Assembly (NCBI RefSeq): GCF_000517265.1
Contig: NZ_AYSJ01000014.1
Location: 389,594-422,731, forward strand
Source of the DNA: Photorhabdus khanii NC19
GTDB lineage: Bacteria; Pseudomonadota; Gammaproteobacteria; Enterobacterales; Enterobacteriaceae
DNA: 33,138 bases
Direction: 5' to 3'
The notes under the pieces are model-generated. The model was not told the origin of the DNA, ran no database searches, and saw nothing but the letters and a program-made list of their open reading frames with translations. The number at the start of each line of letters is the position of its first letter. The stretch's first letter is position 1. Below, in pieces: positions 18,932-26,872 of this stretch. The position numbers and the translations under genes were made by a program.

Positions 18932-19085
18932 GTTTTACATTCTGTTTAAAATTTAGAATTACCTGTATTACTTATAATTTTCTCTGAATTATGAAGGTAT
19001 CTTATAACAGCGCTTCCTCGCTATTTTGACAGTGAGGATTTGCTACAATCCGCCATCAGACTTATTTGCAGCTAACAGGAACAGA

Positions 19086-20567
19086 ATGTCTCAACAACAA
19101 CAAAGTGTTTCCCAGAAACCAGTAGCGCAACATTTGCGCCGTGAATTGAAAGCACGGCATATGGCGATGATTGCCATTGGCGGATCAATAGGTACCGGGC
19201 TATTCGTGGCTTCAGGTGCGACGGTTTCACAAGCCGGGCCTGGCGGAGCATTACTTTCCTATGCATTAATTGGCCTGATGGTTTATTTCCTGATGACCAG
19301 CCTGGGGGAATTGGCTGCTTATATGCCTGTCTCCGGTTCTTTCTCAACTTATGGTTCCAAATATGTTGAAGAAGGATTTGGTTTCGCCCTTGGCTGGAAC
19401 TACTGGTACAACTGGGCGGTGACTATCGCTGTGGATTTGGTTGCTGCTCAGTTGGTGATGAATTACTGGTTACCCGATATGCCGGGCTGGATCTGGAGCG
19501 CGCTATTCCTCGCACTGATTTTCCTGTTGAATTTTATTTCAGTGAAAGGTTTTGGTGAGGCTGAATATTGGTTCTCTTTGATTAAAGTCAGCACAATTAT
19601 TGTCTTTATCGCGGTTGGATTACTGATGATAAGCGGTATCATGAAAGGTGCGGAAGGTGCCGGATGGCATAACTGGACTGTGGGTGATGCGCCTTTTGCC
19701 GGTGGCTTTTCTGCCATGATCGGCGTGGCAATGATAGTGGGGTTTTCTTTCCAGGGAACTGAACTGATTGGTATCGCGGCGGGTGAATCCAAAGATCCAG
19801 AGAAAAATGTTCCCCGCGCGGTACGTAAAGTATTCTGGCGTATCCTGCTGTTCTATATTTTTGCGATCCTGATTATCAGTCTGATCATTCCTTATACTGA
19901 CCCAAGTTTACTGCGTAATGAGGTCGGTGATATCAGCGTCAGTCCGTTTACGCTGGTATTTGAAAATGCCGGTTTATTATCAGCTGCGGCTGTGATGAAC
20001 GCTGTTATTTTGACAGCGGTGTTGTCTGCCGGTAACTCAGGTATGTATGCCTCTACCCGTATGTTGTTCACACTGGCAAAAGAGGGCAAGGCACCGAAGA
20101 TTTTTGGAAAATTATCCAAAGGGGGTGTACCGCGTAATGCTTTGTATGCAACAACGGTTGTTGCTGCTTTGTGTTTCCTTAGTTCAATGTATGGTAACCA
20201 GACCGTCTATTTGTGGCTGTTGAATACCTCAGGTATGACAGGTTTTATTGCCTGGTTGGGGATTGCTATCAGCCATTATCGTTTCCGCCGTGGTTACATC
20301 GCTCAGGGGCTGGATTTAAGTAGACTGCCTTATCGTTCAGGGTTTTTCCCGGTTGGTCCAATCTTTGCGTTTATTCTGTGTCTGACCATCACATTAGGGC
20401 AGAATTACCAGGCATTTCTACAAGACAAAATTGACTGGTATGGTGTAACCGCAACTTATATTGGTATTCCATTATTCTTGTTGATTTGGTTTGGTTATAA
20501 ATTGGTGAAGAAAACTAATTTTATTAAATATAACGAGATGAAATTTCCTGATATCCCAAATAAGTGA
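19086..20567 (+). CDS. lysP: Lysine-specific permease LysP (APC family)
   Basis: The 493-residue amino-acid permease with 12 membrane helices aligns along its whole length with E. coli LysP (489 aa). It has RRELKARHMAMIAIGGSIGTG at the first helix, VSGSFSTYG near 81, GWNYWYNWAVT near 105, and FSFQGTELIGIAAGESKDPEKN near 222. It imports lysine with protons. In E. coli it also restrains CadC under lysine-poor conditions. The open frame extends 20 codons upstream. The ATG at 19086, with AGGA at 19077-19080, gives the family start. A TACAAT is present 39 bases upstream of the ATG. ArgP control is expected from E. coli but was not checked. Confidence 0.95.
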   Translation: MSQQQQSVSQKPVAQHLRRELKARHMAMIAIGGSIGTGLFVASGATVSQAGPGGALLSYALIGLMVYFLMTSLGELAAYMPVSGSFSTYGSKYVEEGFGFALGWNYWYNWAVTIAVDLVAAQLVMNYWLPDMPGWIWSALFLALIFLLNFISVKGFGEAEYWFSLIKVSTIIVFIAVGLLMISGIMKGAEGAGWHNWTVGDAPFAGGFSAMIGVAMIVGFSFQGTELIGIAAGESKDPEKNVPRAVRKVFWRILLFYIFAILIISLIIPYTDPSLLRNEVGDISVSPFTLVFENAGLLSAAAVMNAVILTAVLSAGNSGMYASTRMLFTLAKEGKAPKIFGKLSKGGVPRNALYATTVVAALCFLSSMYGNQTVYLWLLNTSGMTGFIAWLGIAISHYRFRRGYIAQGLDLSRLPYRSGFFPVGPIFAFILCLTITLGQNYQAFLQDKIDWYGVTATYIGIPLFLLIWFGYKLVKKTNFIKYNEMKFPDIPNK

Positions 20568-20652
20568 ATTTGATCATGCTAAATGATGATTGACAGGCCG
20601 GCAGGGATCTTGGGAAAAATGTTAATTCGGCATGGTTTTACGGGTTTTTATT

Positions 20653-20770
20653 TTGATTCACGATTGATTTATTATTATCTTAACGTTTATTTATTGGAGT
20701 AAATAAACAGTTATTAATAGAAGTCAGAAGAAACTGCCCATTTTGTAACCGAATGGGCGGTTTTTTATTT
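20653..20770 (+). ncRNA. Possible small RNA between lysP and the iron transporter
   Basis: A promoter-like pair TTGATT (20653-20658) and TATCTT (20676-20681), 17 bases apart, is followed about 45 bases later by a strong terminator: AAACTGCCCATT (20731-20742) with AATGGGCGGTTT (20752-20763) and a T-run. The terminator lies 164 bases after lysP, further than usual for that gene. The transcript would be about 80 bases. It may instead be only the end of the lysP mRNA. Confidence 0.3.
20731..20770 (+). terminator. Strong terminator downstream of lysP
   Basis: A 12-bp stem, 20731-20742 with 20752-20763, around a 9-base loop, is followed by TTTTTATTTTT. It ends the lysP transcript or a short RNA, and insulates the Fur-type promoter region that follows. 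Confidence 0.9.
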
Positions 20771-20828
20771 TTCATAGGGTTAGTATGAAATTAGTTACTC
20801 AATTTACTAAAATCTGTGTAAATAACAT

Positions 20829-20843
20829 TGATAAGTATTCTCG
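20829..20843 (+). promoter_or_regulatory. Fur-box-like site upstream of the iron ABC operon
   Basis: TGATAAGTATTCTCG matches 11 of 14 scored bases of the 7-1-7 Fur consensus (TGATAAT-N-ATTATCA). It ends 50 bases before the GTG start of the binding-protein gene, a normal promoter position. Iron-dependent repression fits the encoded transporter. Confidence 0.6.
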
Positions 20844-20893
20844 TTTACTTTATTGTTAGCGCCATAATTATTAATATGAAAGGGGCTAGCAAA

Positions 20894-22027
20894 GTGAAAT
20901 TTGTATCTCGATCTATTGCAAAAAGTATCAGTATCGGCCTATTGGCGGGTTCAGCAGTCATGGCAAGCTTCGCGTCATGGGCTGAAACGGTCACTGATGT
21001 AGCGGGTCGCACTGTTGAAGTTCCTGAGAATATAAACCGTATTTTGTTGGGCGAAGGCCGTTTGTTTCATGCTGTCGCTTTACTTGAAGGAGATAAGCCC
21101 CTGGCTCGTATCGCGGGTTGGCAAGGTGATTTCCGCAAATTGGACCCACAGTCCTATGCTGTCTATAAAGCTAAATTTCCTGAAATTGACAAGATCCCTT
21201 TGATTGGTAACACCAGCGCTGACAGCGTTAGCGCTGAAAAAGTGTTAACCCTCAATCCAGACATTGCTATTTTTGGCTTATCCGGTCATGGGCCTGGTAA
21301 GAACAGTGAATTAGTTACCCAGCTTGAAAAGGCAGGTGTTCCGGTTGTCTTTGTTGACTTCCGTACTGAGCCGTTAAAAAACACGCTCCCGAGCATTCGT
21401 ATGCTAGGTAAAGTACTGCACCGTGAAAAACAAGCGACAGAGTACGCTGATTTTTACGAGAAAAATGTCAAATTGGTGACTGATATCACCAGTAAAATCT
21501 CAGAAGAGAAAAAGCCAAGCGTATTTATCGACTTGAGAGCCGGCGCTTTTGAAGACTGCTGTGGGACGGCCGGTAATGGTAATTTGGGTAACTTTATCGA
21601 TCTGGCTGGTGGCAAAAACATTGCTAAAGATGTTCTGCCAGGCGCGCTTGGCAACATGAACCTCGAAAAAGTTATTGCCGTTGATCCTTATATTTACATT
21701 GCCAGTGGAGCAAAAGCGCCAGACAGCAATGAACCTGGTGTAAAGCTAGGGGCGCAATCAACGCCTGAATTGGCAAAAGCCAGTCTGAAAACAATGACTG
21801 AACGTAAAGGTATTAGCTCGTTGACTGCGGTTAAAGAGGGCAGAGATTATGCTATTTGGCATAACTATTACAACTCTCCGTATAACGTGATAGTTGCTCA
21901 GGTATTTGCTAAGTGGTTCTATCCTGAACAGTTTGCAGATTTAGATCCACAGAAGACACTGAATGAATTACACAATAAATTCCTGGCAGTTGAGCCATCA
22001 GGTGTTTATTGGGTCAGTGAGAAGTAA
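20894..22027 (+). CDS. Iron/siderophore ABC transporter, periplasmic binding protein (YiuA-like)
   Basis: The product is about 377 residues, from the GTG at 20894 with AAGGGG 8 bases before it. The open frame extends to 20828, but upstream starts lack a ribosome site and would spoil the signal peptide. Signal peptide: FVSRSIAKSIS, then a hydrophobic run to WAE. The mature part is a helical-backbone-type binding protein (TroA/BtuF fold, Fe3+-hydroxamate type) beginning VTDVAGRTVEVPENINRI, with an acidic/aromatic cleft. An unusual DCC pair is followed by GTAGNGNLGNF near residue 218. Order binding protein, permease, ATPase, TonB receptor resembles the Yersinia yiuABC-yiuR locus. Ligand: siderophore-iron or a similar chelate, not identified. 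Confidence 0.85.
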   Translation: MKFVSRSIAKSISIGLLAGSAVMASFASWAETVTDVAGRTVEVPENINRILLGEGRLFHAVALLEGDKPLARIAGWQGDFRKLDPQSYAVYKAKFPEIDKIPLIGNTSADSVSAEKVLTLNPDIAIFGLSGHGPGKNSELVTQLEKAGVPVVFVDFRTEPLKNTLPSIRMLGKVLHREKQATEYADFYEKNVKLVTDITSKISEEKKPSVFIDLRAGAFEDCCGTAGNGNLGNFIDLAGGKNIAKDVLPGALGNMNLEKVIAVDPYIYIASGAKAPDSNEPGVKLGAQSTPELAKASLKTMTERKGISSLTAVKEGRDYAIWHNYYNSPYNVIVAQVFAKWFYPEQFADLDPQKTLNELHNKFLAVEPSGVYWVSEK

Positions 22028-22051
22028 TTAGTAAGATAGGTAACAGAAACA

Positions 22052-23137
22052 ATGAGTGCCACTACCGAGCTTATGCCAACGGTGAAACAACAATCAGATG
22101 ACAACGGTGTAAAAGCCCATTACCAACATATTTTACGCCGGCGTATCGTGATGATGGTGTTCATCTTCCTGGTTATCGGTGTTTCCTTGGTAATAGATTT
22201 TACTATAGGGCCATCAGGTTTATCTTTGCAGTCTCTCTGGCAGACTTTAGTGTCACCAGAGAGTATGGATGCGGGTACACGGGTTATTGTTTGGGATATC
22301 CGTTTACCTTACGCTTTGATGGCGGTGGTGATCGGTCTGTCTCTTGGGCTGGCTGGTGCTGAAATGCAGACAATTCTGAATAATCCATTGGCAAGCCCTT
22401 TCACTTTAGGGGTTTCTCAGGCGGCTGCATTTGGTGCTGCGTTGGCCATCGTGTCAGGTGTTGGTATTCCGGGCCTGCCTGACCAATGGCTCATCTCTGC
22501 GAACGCCTTTATTTTTGCTTTTCTGTCAGCGTTGATGCTGGATGGTATTACCCGTTGGACACGGGCTGCCACTTCTGGCGTGGTGTTGTTTGGTATTGCG
22601 CTGTACTTTACTTTCAATGCACTGGTTTCCATGATGCAGTTTATTGCAACTGAGGATACCCTTCAGGGGTTGGTACTCTGGACAATGGGTAGCCTTGCCA
22701 GAGCAACTTGGATAAAACTGGGTGTTATGTTGCTGGTATTTGCAGCTATATTTCCGATTTCAATGATGAATGCTTGGAAATTGACAGCGTTGCGTTTGGG
22801 TGAAGATCGTGCAATCAGTTTTGGTATTGATGTTCGTCGCCTGCGCTTGGGTACATTGCTGCGTATCAGTATTCTTTCCGCTTTAGCGGTTGCATTTGTC
22901 GGACCAATTGCCTTTATCGGTTTGGTTGCACCCCATATTGCTCGTATGATGTTTGGGGAAGATCACCGCTTCTATTTGCCTGCCAGTGCACTGATTGGTG
23001 CATTAGTGCTGTCTATGACGTCGATTGTCTCGAAGAACTTGATCCCAGGTGTCATTATTCCGGTTGGGATAGTTACCGCATTAGTTGGGGTTCCATTCTT
23101 CCTTAGCATAATTTTACGCCATAGGGGGAATGTATGA
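22052..23137 (+). CDS. FecCD-family iron/siderophore ABC transporter permease
   Basis: The 361-residue inner-membrane permease of the FecCD/BtuC family has about ten helices. Conserved blocks are WDIRLPYALMAVVIG (the RLPR-type motif near residue 86), GAEMQTILNNPLASPFTLG near 112, and VGPIAFIGLVAPHIARM near 293, which contacts the ATPase. It is a single permease, so it probably works as a homodimer. It starts 24 bases after the binding-protein gene and overlaps the ATPase gene by ATGA, typical of one operon under the upstream Fur-type site. Confidence 0.93.
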   Translation: MSATTELMPTVKQQSDDNGVKAHYQHILRRRIVMMVFIFLVIGVSLVIDFTIGPSGLSLQSLWQTLVSPESMDAGTRVIVWDIRLPYALMAVVIGLSLGLAGAEMQTILNNPLASPFTLGVSQAAAFGAALAIVSGVGIPGLPDQWLISANAFIFAFLSALMLDGITRWTRAATSGVVLFGIALYFTFNALVSMMQFIATEDTLQGLVLWTMGSLARATWIKLGVMLLVFAAIFPISMMNAWKLTALRLGEDRAISFGIDVRRLRLGTLLRISILSALAVAFVGPIAFIGLVAPHIARMMFGEDHRFYLPASALIGALVLSMTSIVSKNLIPGVIIPVGIVTALVGVPFFLSIILRHRGNV

Positions 23138-23922
23138 ATCAGGGATTAACGATTAATAATTTTTGCGCGGGCTATCCGAAAAATCCGGTCATTGAAAATT
23201 TAAATGTTTCAACGTTATCCCGTGGAAAAATTACGGTATTACTGGGGCCAAATGGTAGCGGAAAATCAACACTTTTGCGTTCTTTGGCTGGATTAAATCG
23301 CGCAAGCGGGCAGATCTGGCTCGATGGTCAGGATTTGATGAAAATGAATTTTGCCCAGCGGGCAGAAAATGTGGTTTATTTGCCACAAAGTTTGCCTGCT
23401 GGTGTTCATTTACATGTGCTGGAATCCATTATTGTTGCGCAGCGGGCCTCCGGTGGGCGTCATTCTGAAACCAGCGAAGAAGAAGTGATGTCTTTATTAC
23501 GTCAGTTGGGGATTGAACATCTGGCGTTATGTTATTTAGATCAATTATCCGGTGGTCAAAAACAGTTAGTTGGATTGGCACAATCGTTAATTCGTAAGCC
23601 AACATTGTTATTATTAGATGAGCCACTCAGTGCGCTGGATTTAAATTATCAATATCATGTCATGGATTTGGTTGCACAAGAAACATATCGTCGTAATATT
23701 ATTACGGTAGTAGTGGTGCATGATATTAATATCGCTTTGCGCCATGGTAACCATGTATTAATGTTACAAAAAGGGAATTTAATTGCTGAAGGCATTCCTG
23801 AACAAGTTATTACGCCGGATAGTTTGGCACAAGTTTATGGGGTCAGAGGCAGAATTGAATATTGTTCTCAGGGTGTTCCGCAGGTATTGATTGATGGATT
23901 GGTTTCCAAGTTAGCCAGTTAG
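23134..23922 (+). CDS. Iron/siderophore ABC transporter ATPase
   Basis: The 262-residue ABC ATPase has all motifs: Walker A GPNGSGKS (38-45), Q-loop (Q85), signature LSGGQ (138-142), Walker B LLLLDE (158-163) and switch histidine H196 in VVVVHD. It resembles FecE/BtuD-type ATPases. It overlaps the permease gene by 4 bases. No hairpin terminator directly follows the stop, so transcription may continue towards the receptor gene 373 bases on. Confidence 0.94.
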   Translation: MNQGLTINNFCAGYPKNPVIENLNVSTLSRGKITVLLGPNGSGKSTLLRSLAGLNRASGQIWLDGQDLMKMNFAQRAENVVYLPQSLPAGVHLHVLESIIVAQRASGGRHSETSEEEVMSLLRQLGIEHLALCYLDQLSGGQKQLVGLAQSLIRKPTLLLLDEPLSALDLNYQYHVMDLVAQETYRRNIITVVVVHDINIALRHGNHVLMLQKGNLIAEGIPEQVITPDSLAQVYGVRGRIEYCSQGVPQVLIDGLVSKLAS

Positions 23923-24295
23923 AACCTATTGTAACGTATTGTTTAAAAAAATATTATTGATAAAACATGGGAATGGACAGCGCATAGAAATCGGAACGGT
24001 ACTTATAAATAAGTGAGGGATGGGCTATTTCGCTCGTATTATCATGCGCTTAAAAACGATTATTTTTGTCTAGGTAATGTTCAGATCCATTATTTATTGC
24101 AAAGAATGAAAAATAAAATAATTTAATGAGATAGGAAAATTACTTATATTTTATGATCATAAAATATAAGTAAATCTAATAAAAAAACAATAAAACCACA
24201 CAGAGGTAAATATTTTTCCTCGTTATTTGAGCATATGTTGATTATCCATTTTTACATATGAATAAAACATAATTATATTTCTTGGAGAATTGGGA
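23923..24295. other. AT-rich spacer between the ABC operon and the TonB receptor
   Basis: A 373-bp region without a gene. Besides the 34-bp palindrome (24140-24173, listed separately), it has A/T tracts, an imperfect inverted CATATG pair (24233-24238 and 24255-24260), and only weak Fur-like matches (for example TGATTAT at 24239-24245). The receptor's own promoter is probably here, but I cannot place it. Confidence 0.45.
24140..24173. repeat. 34-bp perfect palindrome upstream of the TonB receptor gene
   Basis: Every base from 24140 to 24173 is matched about the centre between 24156 and 24157. The left arm is TTACTTATATTTTATGA and the centre is TGATCA. It ends 122 bases before the receptor ATG. 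There is no loop and no T-run on the plus strand; on the minus strand a T-rich stretch (from AATAAAAAAAC at 24177-24187) lies before it, not after. A dimeric-regulator operator or a cruciform-forming element fits better than a terminator. Confidence 0.7.
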
Positions 24296-26269
24296 ATGGG
24301 TGTTTTTAATAAAAGAAAAATCGCGTTAGGAGTTATTGCTGCAATCTCATCTGGCTCTGTTTTTGCGGCCAGTGACAGTAATGACACTATTGTTGTAACT
24401 ACTGCTGCAGGCTTCCAACAGAAGATTGAAGATGCGCCAGCGTCTATTTCTGTGGTGAGCCGTGAGCAATTGGAAACCAAGGCTTATCGTGATGTGACTG
24501 ATGCACTGAAAGATGTGCCAGGTGTCTTGGTTACAGATGGTGGTAGCTACAGTGATATCCGCATTCGTGGTATGGCATCGAAGTATACTATGATTCTGGT
24601 TGATGGTAAGCGTGTTGATACCCGTAATACCCGCCCAAACAGTGACGGTTCTGGTATTGAGCAGGGGTGGTTGCCGCCATTGGCTGCTATTGAACGTATT
24701 GAAGTGATACGTGGTCCTATGTCCTCTCTGTATGGTTCTGATGCGATGGGAGGAGTGATCAACGTTATTACCCGTAAAGCGCAGAAAGAGTGGAAAACCA
24801 GCCTTCGCGCTGATACCACTTTGACTGAACGTAAAAATTCCGGTAACAGCCATCAGAGCAGCATTTATGCAGCAGGCCCGATAATTGACGGACTATTGGG
24901 ATTAAAAGTGCATGGCCTGTATTCTCACCGCAACGAAGATAAATTTATTGGCGGCTTTAACAAGCAGGAAATGCGCAACGGTTCAGCAACTTTTTCTCTG
25001 ACACCTGATGAACAGAATACTTTTGATTTTGTAGCGGGTCGTTATGAGCAGGATCGTGATTCAACTATCGGTAAGACGCGTGAATGCACGCCAAAATCTT
25101 GTGATGATAATGTAAATCGCTATAAACGTAATAATTATTCTATCACCCATAATGGCAACTATGACTTTGGTACCATAAATACCTACATTCAGCGTGACGA
25201 GTCAAGTAACCCCGGCCGTGACATGAAATATAATGAGACGGTATTTAATAATCATTCAGTCTTCATGCTGGATGATCATACAGTAAGCATTGGTGGTCAG
25301 TATCGTTATGAAGATTTGCGAGATGATGGTAACCAACTGCCTTCAGCAAGAGATGTGAATAAATTAACTCGCTGGAGCTGGGCGTTGGTTGCTGAAGATG
25401 AGTGGCAAATGACTAATGATTTTGCTCTGACTGGCGGCATCCGTATGGATAAAGACGAAAACTTTGGTGCACACTGGACGCCTCGTTTGTATGGTGTGTG
25501 GCATGCGGATGAACAATGGACGATTAAAGGTGGTGTCTCCACGGGTTATCGCTCACCCGATCTGCGTCATGTAGCCCCGAATTGGGGACAAGTAACAGGT
25601 GGCCGTTTCTTGAAGGGCATGATTTTAGGCAATTCAGATCTTAAGCCAGAGAAAACGGTTAGTGAAGAAATTAGTGTTATCTGGAACAATCAGGATAACT
25701 TTAATATTGGTATAACTCTCTTTAATACAGATTTTAAAGATAAGATCACTGAAATTAGAGATTGTGATAAAGACAGCGCTAAACCATGTGCTCCAATTAA
25801 TGGAATAAATTATGACTTTATTAGTAAACGTGAGAACGTTGATAAAGTAAATATGCATGGTGTGGAGGCGACAATGAACTGGGATATCATTGAAGACTGG
25901 TCGTTGACAGCAAACTACACTTATACTGATTCAGAACAAAAAAGTGGGGATTTCAAAGGTAAGCCACTGAACAAAACGCCTAAGCATATGGCAAATGCGA
26001 CTTTGAACTGGCAGACTTTACCGGAAATGAAAACCTGGACGCGCGTTAATTTCCGCGGCAAAACTTCGGATTACTTGTTACGTACCCGTATGGACAAGGG
26101 GACTCCATCCTATACCTTTGTGGATATCGGCGTTAGTTATAATTTGACTAAAGAGTTACGTGTGCTAGGTGGGGTATACAACGTATTTGATAAACGTGTT
26201 ACTGAAGAGAATCATGGCTCGGTACTGGATGGCCGTCGTTATAACATTGGTATCACCTACGACTTCTGA
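24296..26269 (+). CDS. TonB-dependent outer-membrane receptor, CirA/IrgA-like
   Basis: The 657-residue product begins at the ATG 24296, with GGAG 8 bases upstream; the frame is open to a TTG at 24290. A signal peptide ends near VFA at residue 24. A TonB-box-like DTIVVTTA (29-36) is followed by the plug domain (IEDAPASISVV, IRIRGM, LVDGKRVDTRN, IEVIRGPMSSLYGSDAMGGVINVITR) and a 22-strand barrel ending in YNIGITYDF with terminal phenylalanine. The plug and barrel blocks are those of the CirA/IrgA group, which take up catecholate siderophores and also serve as colicin receptors. It follows the iron ABC genes in the same direction and is probably their outer-membrane partner. Confidence 0.92.
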   Translation: MGVFNKRKIALGVIAAISSGSVFAASDSNDTIVVTTAAGFQQKIEDAPASISVVSREQLETKAYRDVTDALKDVPGVLVTDGGSYSDIRIRGMASKYTMILVDGKRVDTRNTRPNSDGSGIEQGWLPPLAAIERIEVIRGPMSSLYGSDAMGGVINVITRKAQKEWKTSLRADTTLTERKNSGNSHQSSIYAAGPIIDGLLGLKVHGLYSHRNEDKFIGGFNKQEMRNGSATFSLTPDEQNTFDFVAGRYEQDRDSTIGKTRECTPKSCDDNVNRYKRNNYSITHNGNYDFGTINTYIQRDESSNPGRDMKYNETVFNNHSVFMLDDHTVSIGGQYRYEDLRDDGNQLPSARDVNKLTRWSWALVAEDEWQMTNDFALTGGIRMDKDENFGAHWTPRLYGVWHADEQWTIKGGVSTGYRSPDLRHVAPNWGQVTGGRFLKGMILGNSDLKPEKTVSEEISVIWNNQDNFNIGITLFNTDFKDKITEIRDCDKDSAKPCAPINGINYDFISKRENVDKVNMHGVEATMNWDIIEDWSLTANYTYTDSEQKSGDFKGKPLNKTPKHMANATLNWQTLPEMKTWTRVNFRGKTSDYLLRTRMDKGTPSYTFVDIGVSYNLTKELRVLGGVYNVFDKRVTEENHGSVLDGRRYNIGITYDF

Positions 26270-26296
26270 TAATTAGTTTTAGCTATAATGTGCTAT

Positions 26297-26336
26297 AACC
26301 CCCTTGTTTGTTTCTGGCAGGGGGTTTTGTTTTTTT
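26297..26336 (+). terminator. Terminator of the TonB receptor gene
   Basis: AACCCCCT (26297-26304) pairs with AGGGGGTT (26319-26326), followed by TTGTTTTTTT, 27 bases after the stop codon. Confidence 0.88.
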
Positions 26337-26469
26337 ACTTCTACCTGCAAAAACTGAATGGCAATCCGTTTTGTGTTGTGCTACAACTTAATACATGTCA
26401 AAAGAATGTATAAGACATAGTTAAATTCCATAGCGTAATCAATTTGTGTGATAAAAAATAATGGACTTT

Positions 26470-26563
26470 TAGTGCGGTGACTATTGCTATTTCAAGTCTT
26501 CAAGTGCAGAATTCGCCCACTGGAAAATAACTGATGCGTTTATATGTGTCGGTTATTTTTTTT
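26470..26563 (+). ncRNA. Possible small RNA upstream of plaP
   Basis: A strong terminator (AAAATAACTGA, 26524-26534, with TCGGTTATTTT, 26549-26559, then eight T) stands between the receptor gene's own terminator and the plaP leader, so it serves neither gene. An 11-bp stem with an 8-T tail is typical of Hfq-dependent small RNAs. The 5' end is not defined and no strong promoter is visible. The stretch 26485-26523 would be its body. Confidence 0.4.
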
Positions 26564-26582
26564 GCTTAGACTTATTTTTTAC

Positions 26583-26588
26583 TATACT
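26583..26588 (+). promoter_or_regulatory. Candidate -10 element of plaP
   Basis: TATACT is 5/6 consensus and sits directly after the terminator of the upstream element. The -35 region is an A/T tract with no good hexamer. A start near 26595 would give a leader of about 267 bases. Confidence 0.45.
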
Positions 26589-26593
26589 AGAGG

Positions 26594-26788
26594 CCGGATT
26601 CTGAGCCGGATAGATAATTGGCCCACGAGCAACCATAACAAGAATCGGTTGCCGTCATGAGGAACGCTAATATGGAGCAATTATTCTCTTTCGCACTTGT
26701 GCCAATTGGCGCAAGCTGCTGTTTTGATGACTACGGAGCGTTGAGCTCTGCGTATAATCCAGCCTCTAACTCCACTGCCTATAGGCAG
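26594..26788 (+). promoter_or_regulatory. Structured leader of plaP, tandem hairpins
   Basis: Hairpins in order: CCGG/CCGG (26594-26609); GCAACC/GGTTGC (26629-26652); CTTGTGCC with GGCGCAAG around AATT (26696-26715); CGGAGC/GCTCTG (26734-26750); CTGCC-TATA-GGCAG (26775-26788). AATTGGC at 26616-26622 can pair with GCCAATT at 26701-26707 instead, an alternative fold that would break the third hairpin. The last leads straight into the Shine-Dalgarno-burying hairpin. The density of perfect stems is far above the rest of the window. Confidence 0.6.
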
Positions 26789-26872
26789 AAGCGAAGTCTT
26801 CCCAGTAACTGTCGATTAAGTAGTACCGTAACACGAATCGAAGTTATGGGAGGTTTCGCTCATGTCGCATGA
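26672..26872 (+). CDS. Upstream ORF in the plaP leader, overlapping the plaP start
   Basis: This is 66 codons from the ATG at 26672, which has GAGGA (26659-26663) 8 bases upstream; an in-frame ATG at 26657 has no ribosome site. It begins [17 protein letters not shown] and ends FAHVA, with the TGA at 26870-26872, so it overlaps plaP (ATG 26862) by 11 bases in another frame. It reads through the whole hairpin that hides the plaP ribosome site. A basic stretch RQKR (codons 38-41, first codon the rare AGG), followed by SLP, lies just as the ribosome enters that hairpin. No homologue is recognised. The product may matter less than the act of translating it, or may act as a stalling nascent peptide. 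Confidence 0.5.
   Translation: MEQLFSFALVPIGASCCFDDYGALSSAYNPASNSTAYRQKRSLPSNCRLSSTVTRIEVMGGFAHVA
26790..26860 (+). promoter_or_regulatory. Long hairpin burying the plaP Shine-Dalgarno
   Basis: Blocks pair in order: AGCGAA (26790-26795) with TTCGCT (26855-26860); CTTCCCA (26798-26804) with TGGGAGG (26847-26853); TAACT (26806-26810) with AGTTA (26842-26846); TCGATT (26812-26817) with AATCGA (26836-26841). The total is 24 base pairs with bulges GT/T, G and G, and an 18-base loop. The plaP ribosome site GGGAGG (26848-26853) is fully within the stem, and the hairpin ends one base before the plaP ATG. It should block initiation unless it is opened, for example by ribosomes on the upstream ORF. 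Confidence 0.7.

Noticed and set aside
24239..24253. Fur-box-like sequence directly upstream of the TonB receptor
   Set aside because: Only 8 of 14 scored bases match, all in one half-site.
24347..24853. 168-codon open frame on the minus strand
   Set aside because: Lies antisense within the plug domain of the TonB receptor, has no ribosome site, and its product resembles no protein; a shadow of the real gene.
26610..26640. ACGA loop resembling a guanidine-II (mini-ykkC) riboswitch in the plaP leader
   Set aside because: No paired second ACGR hairpin and no proper stem around it; the known consensus is not met.
26657..26671. Earlier ATG for the plaP upstream ORF
   Set aside because: No Shine-Dalgarno before it, whereas the ATG at 26672 has GAGGA at ideal spacing.
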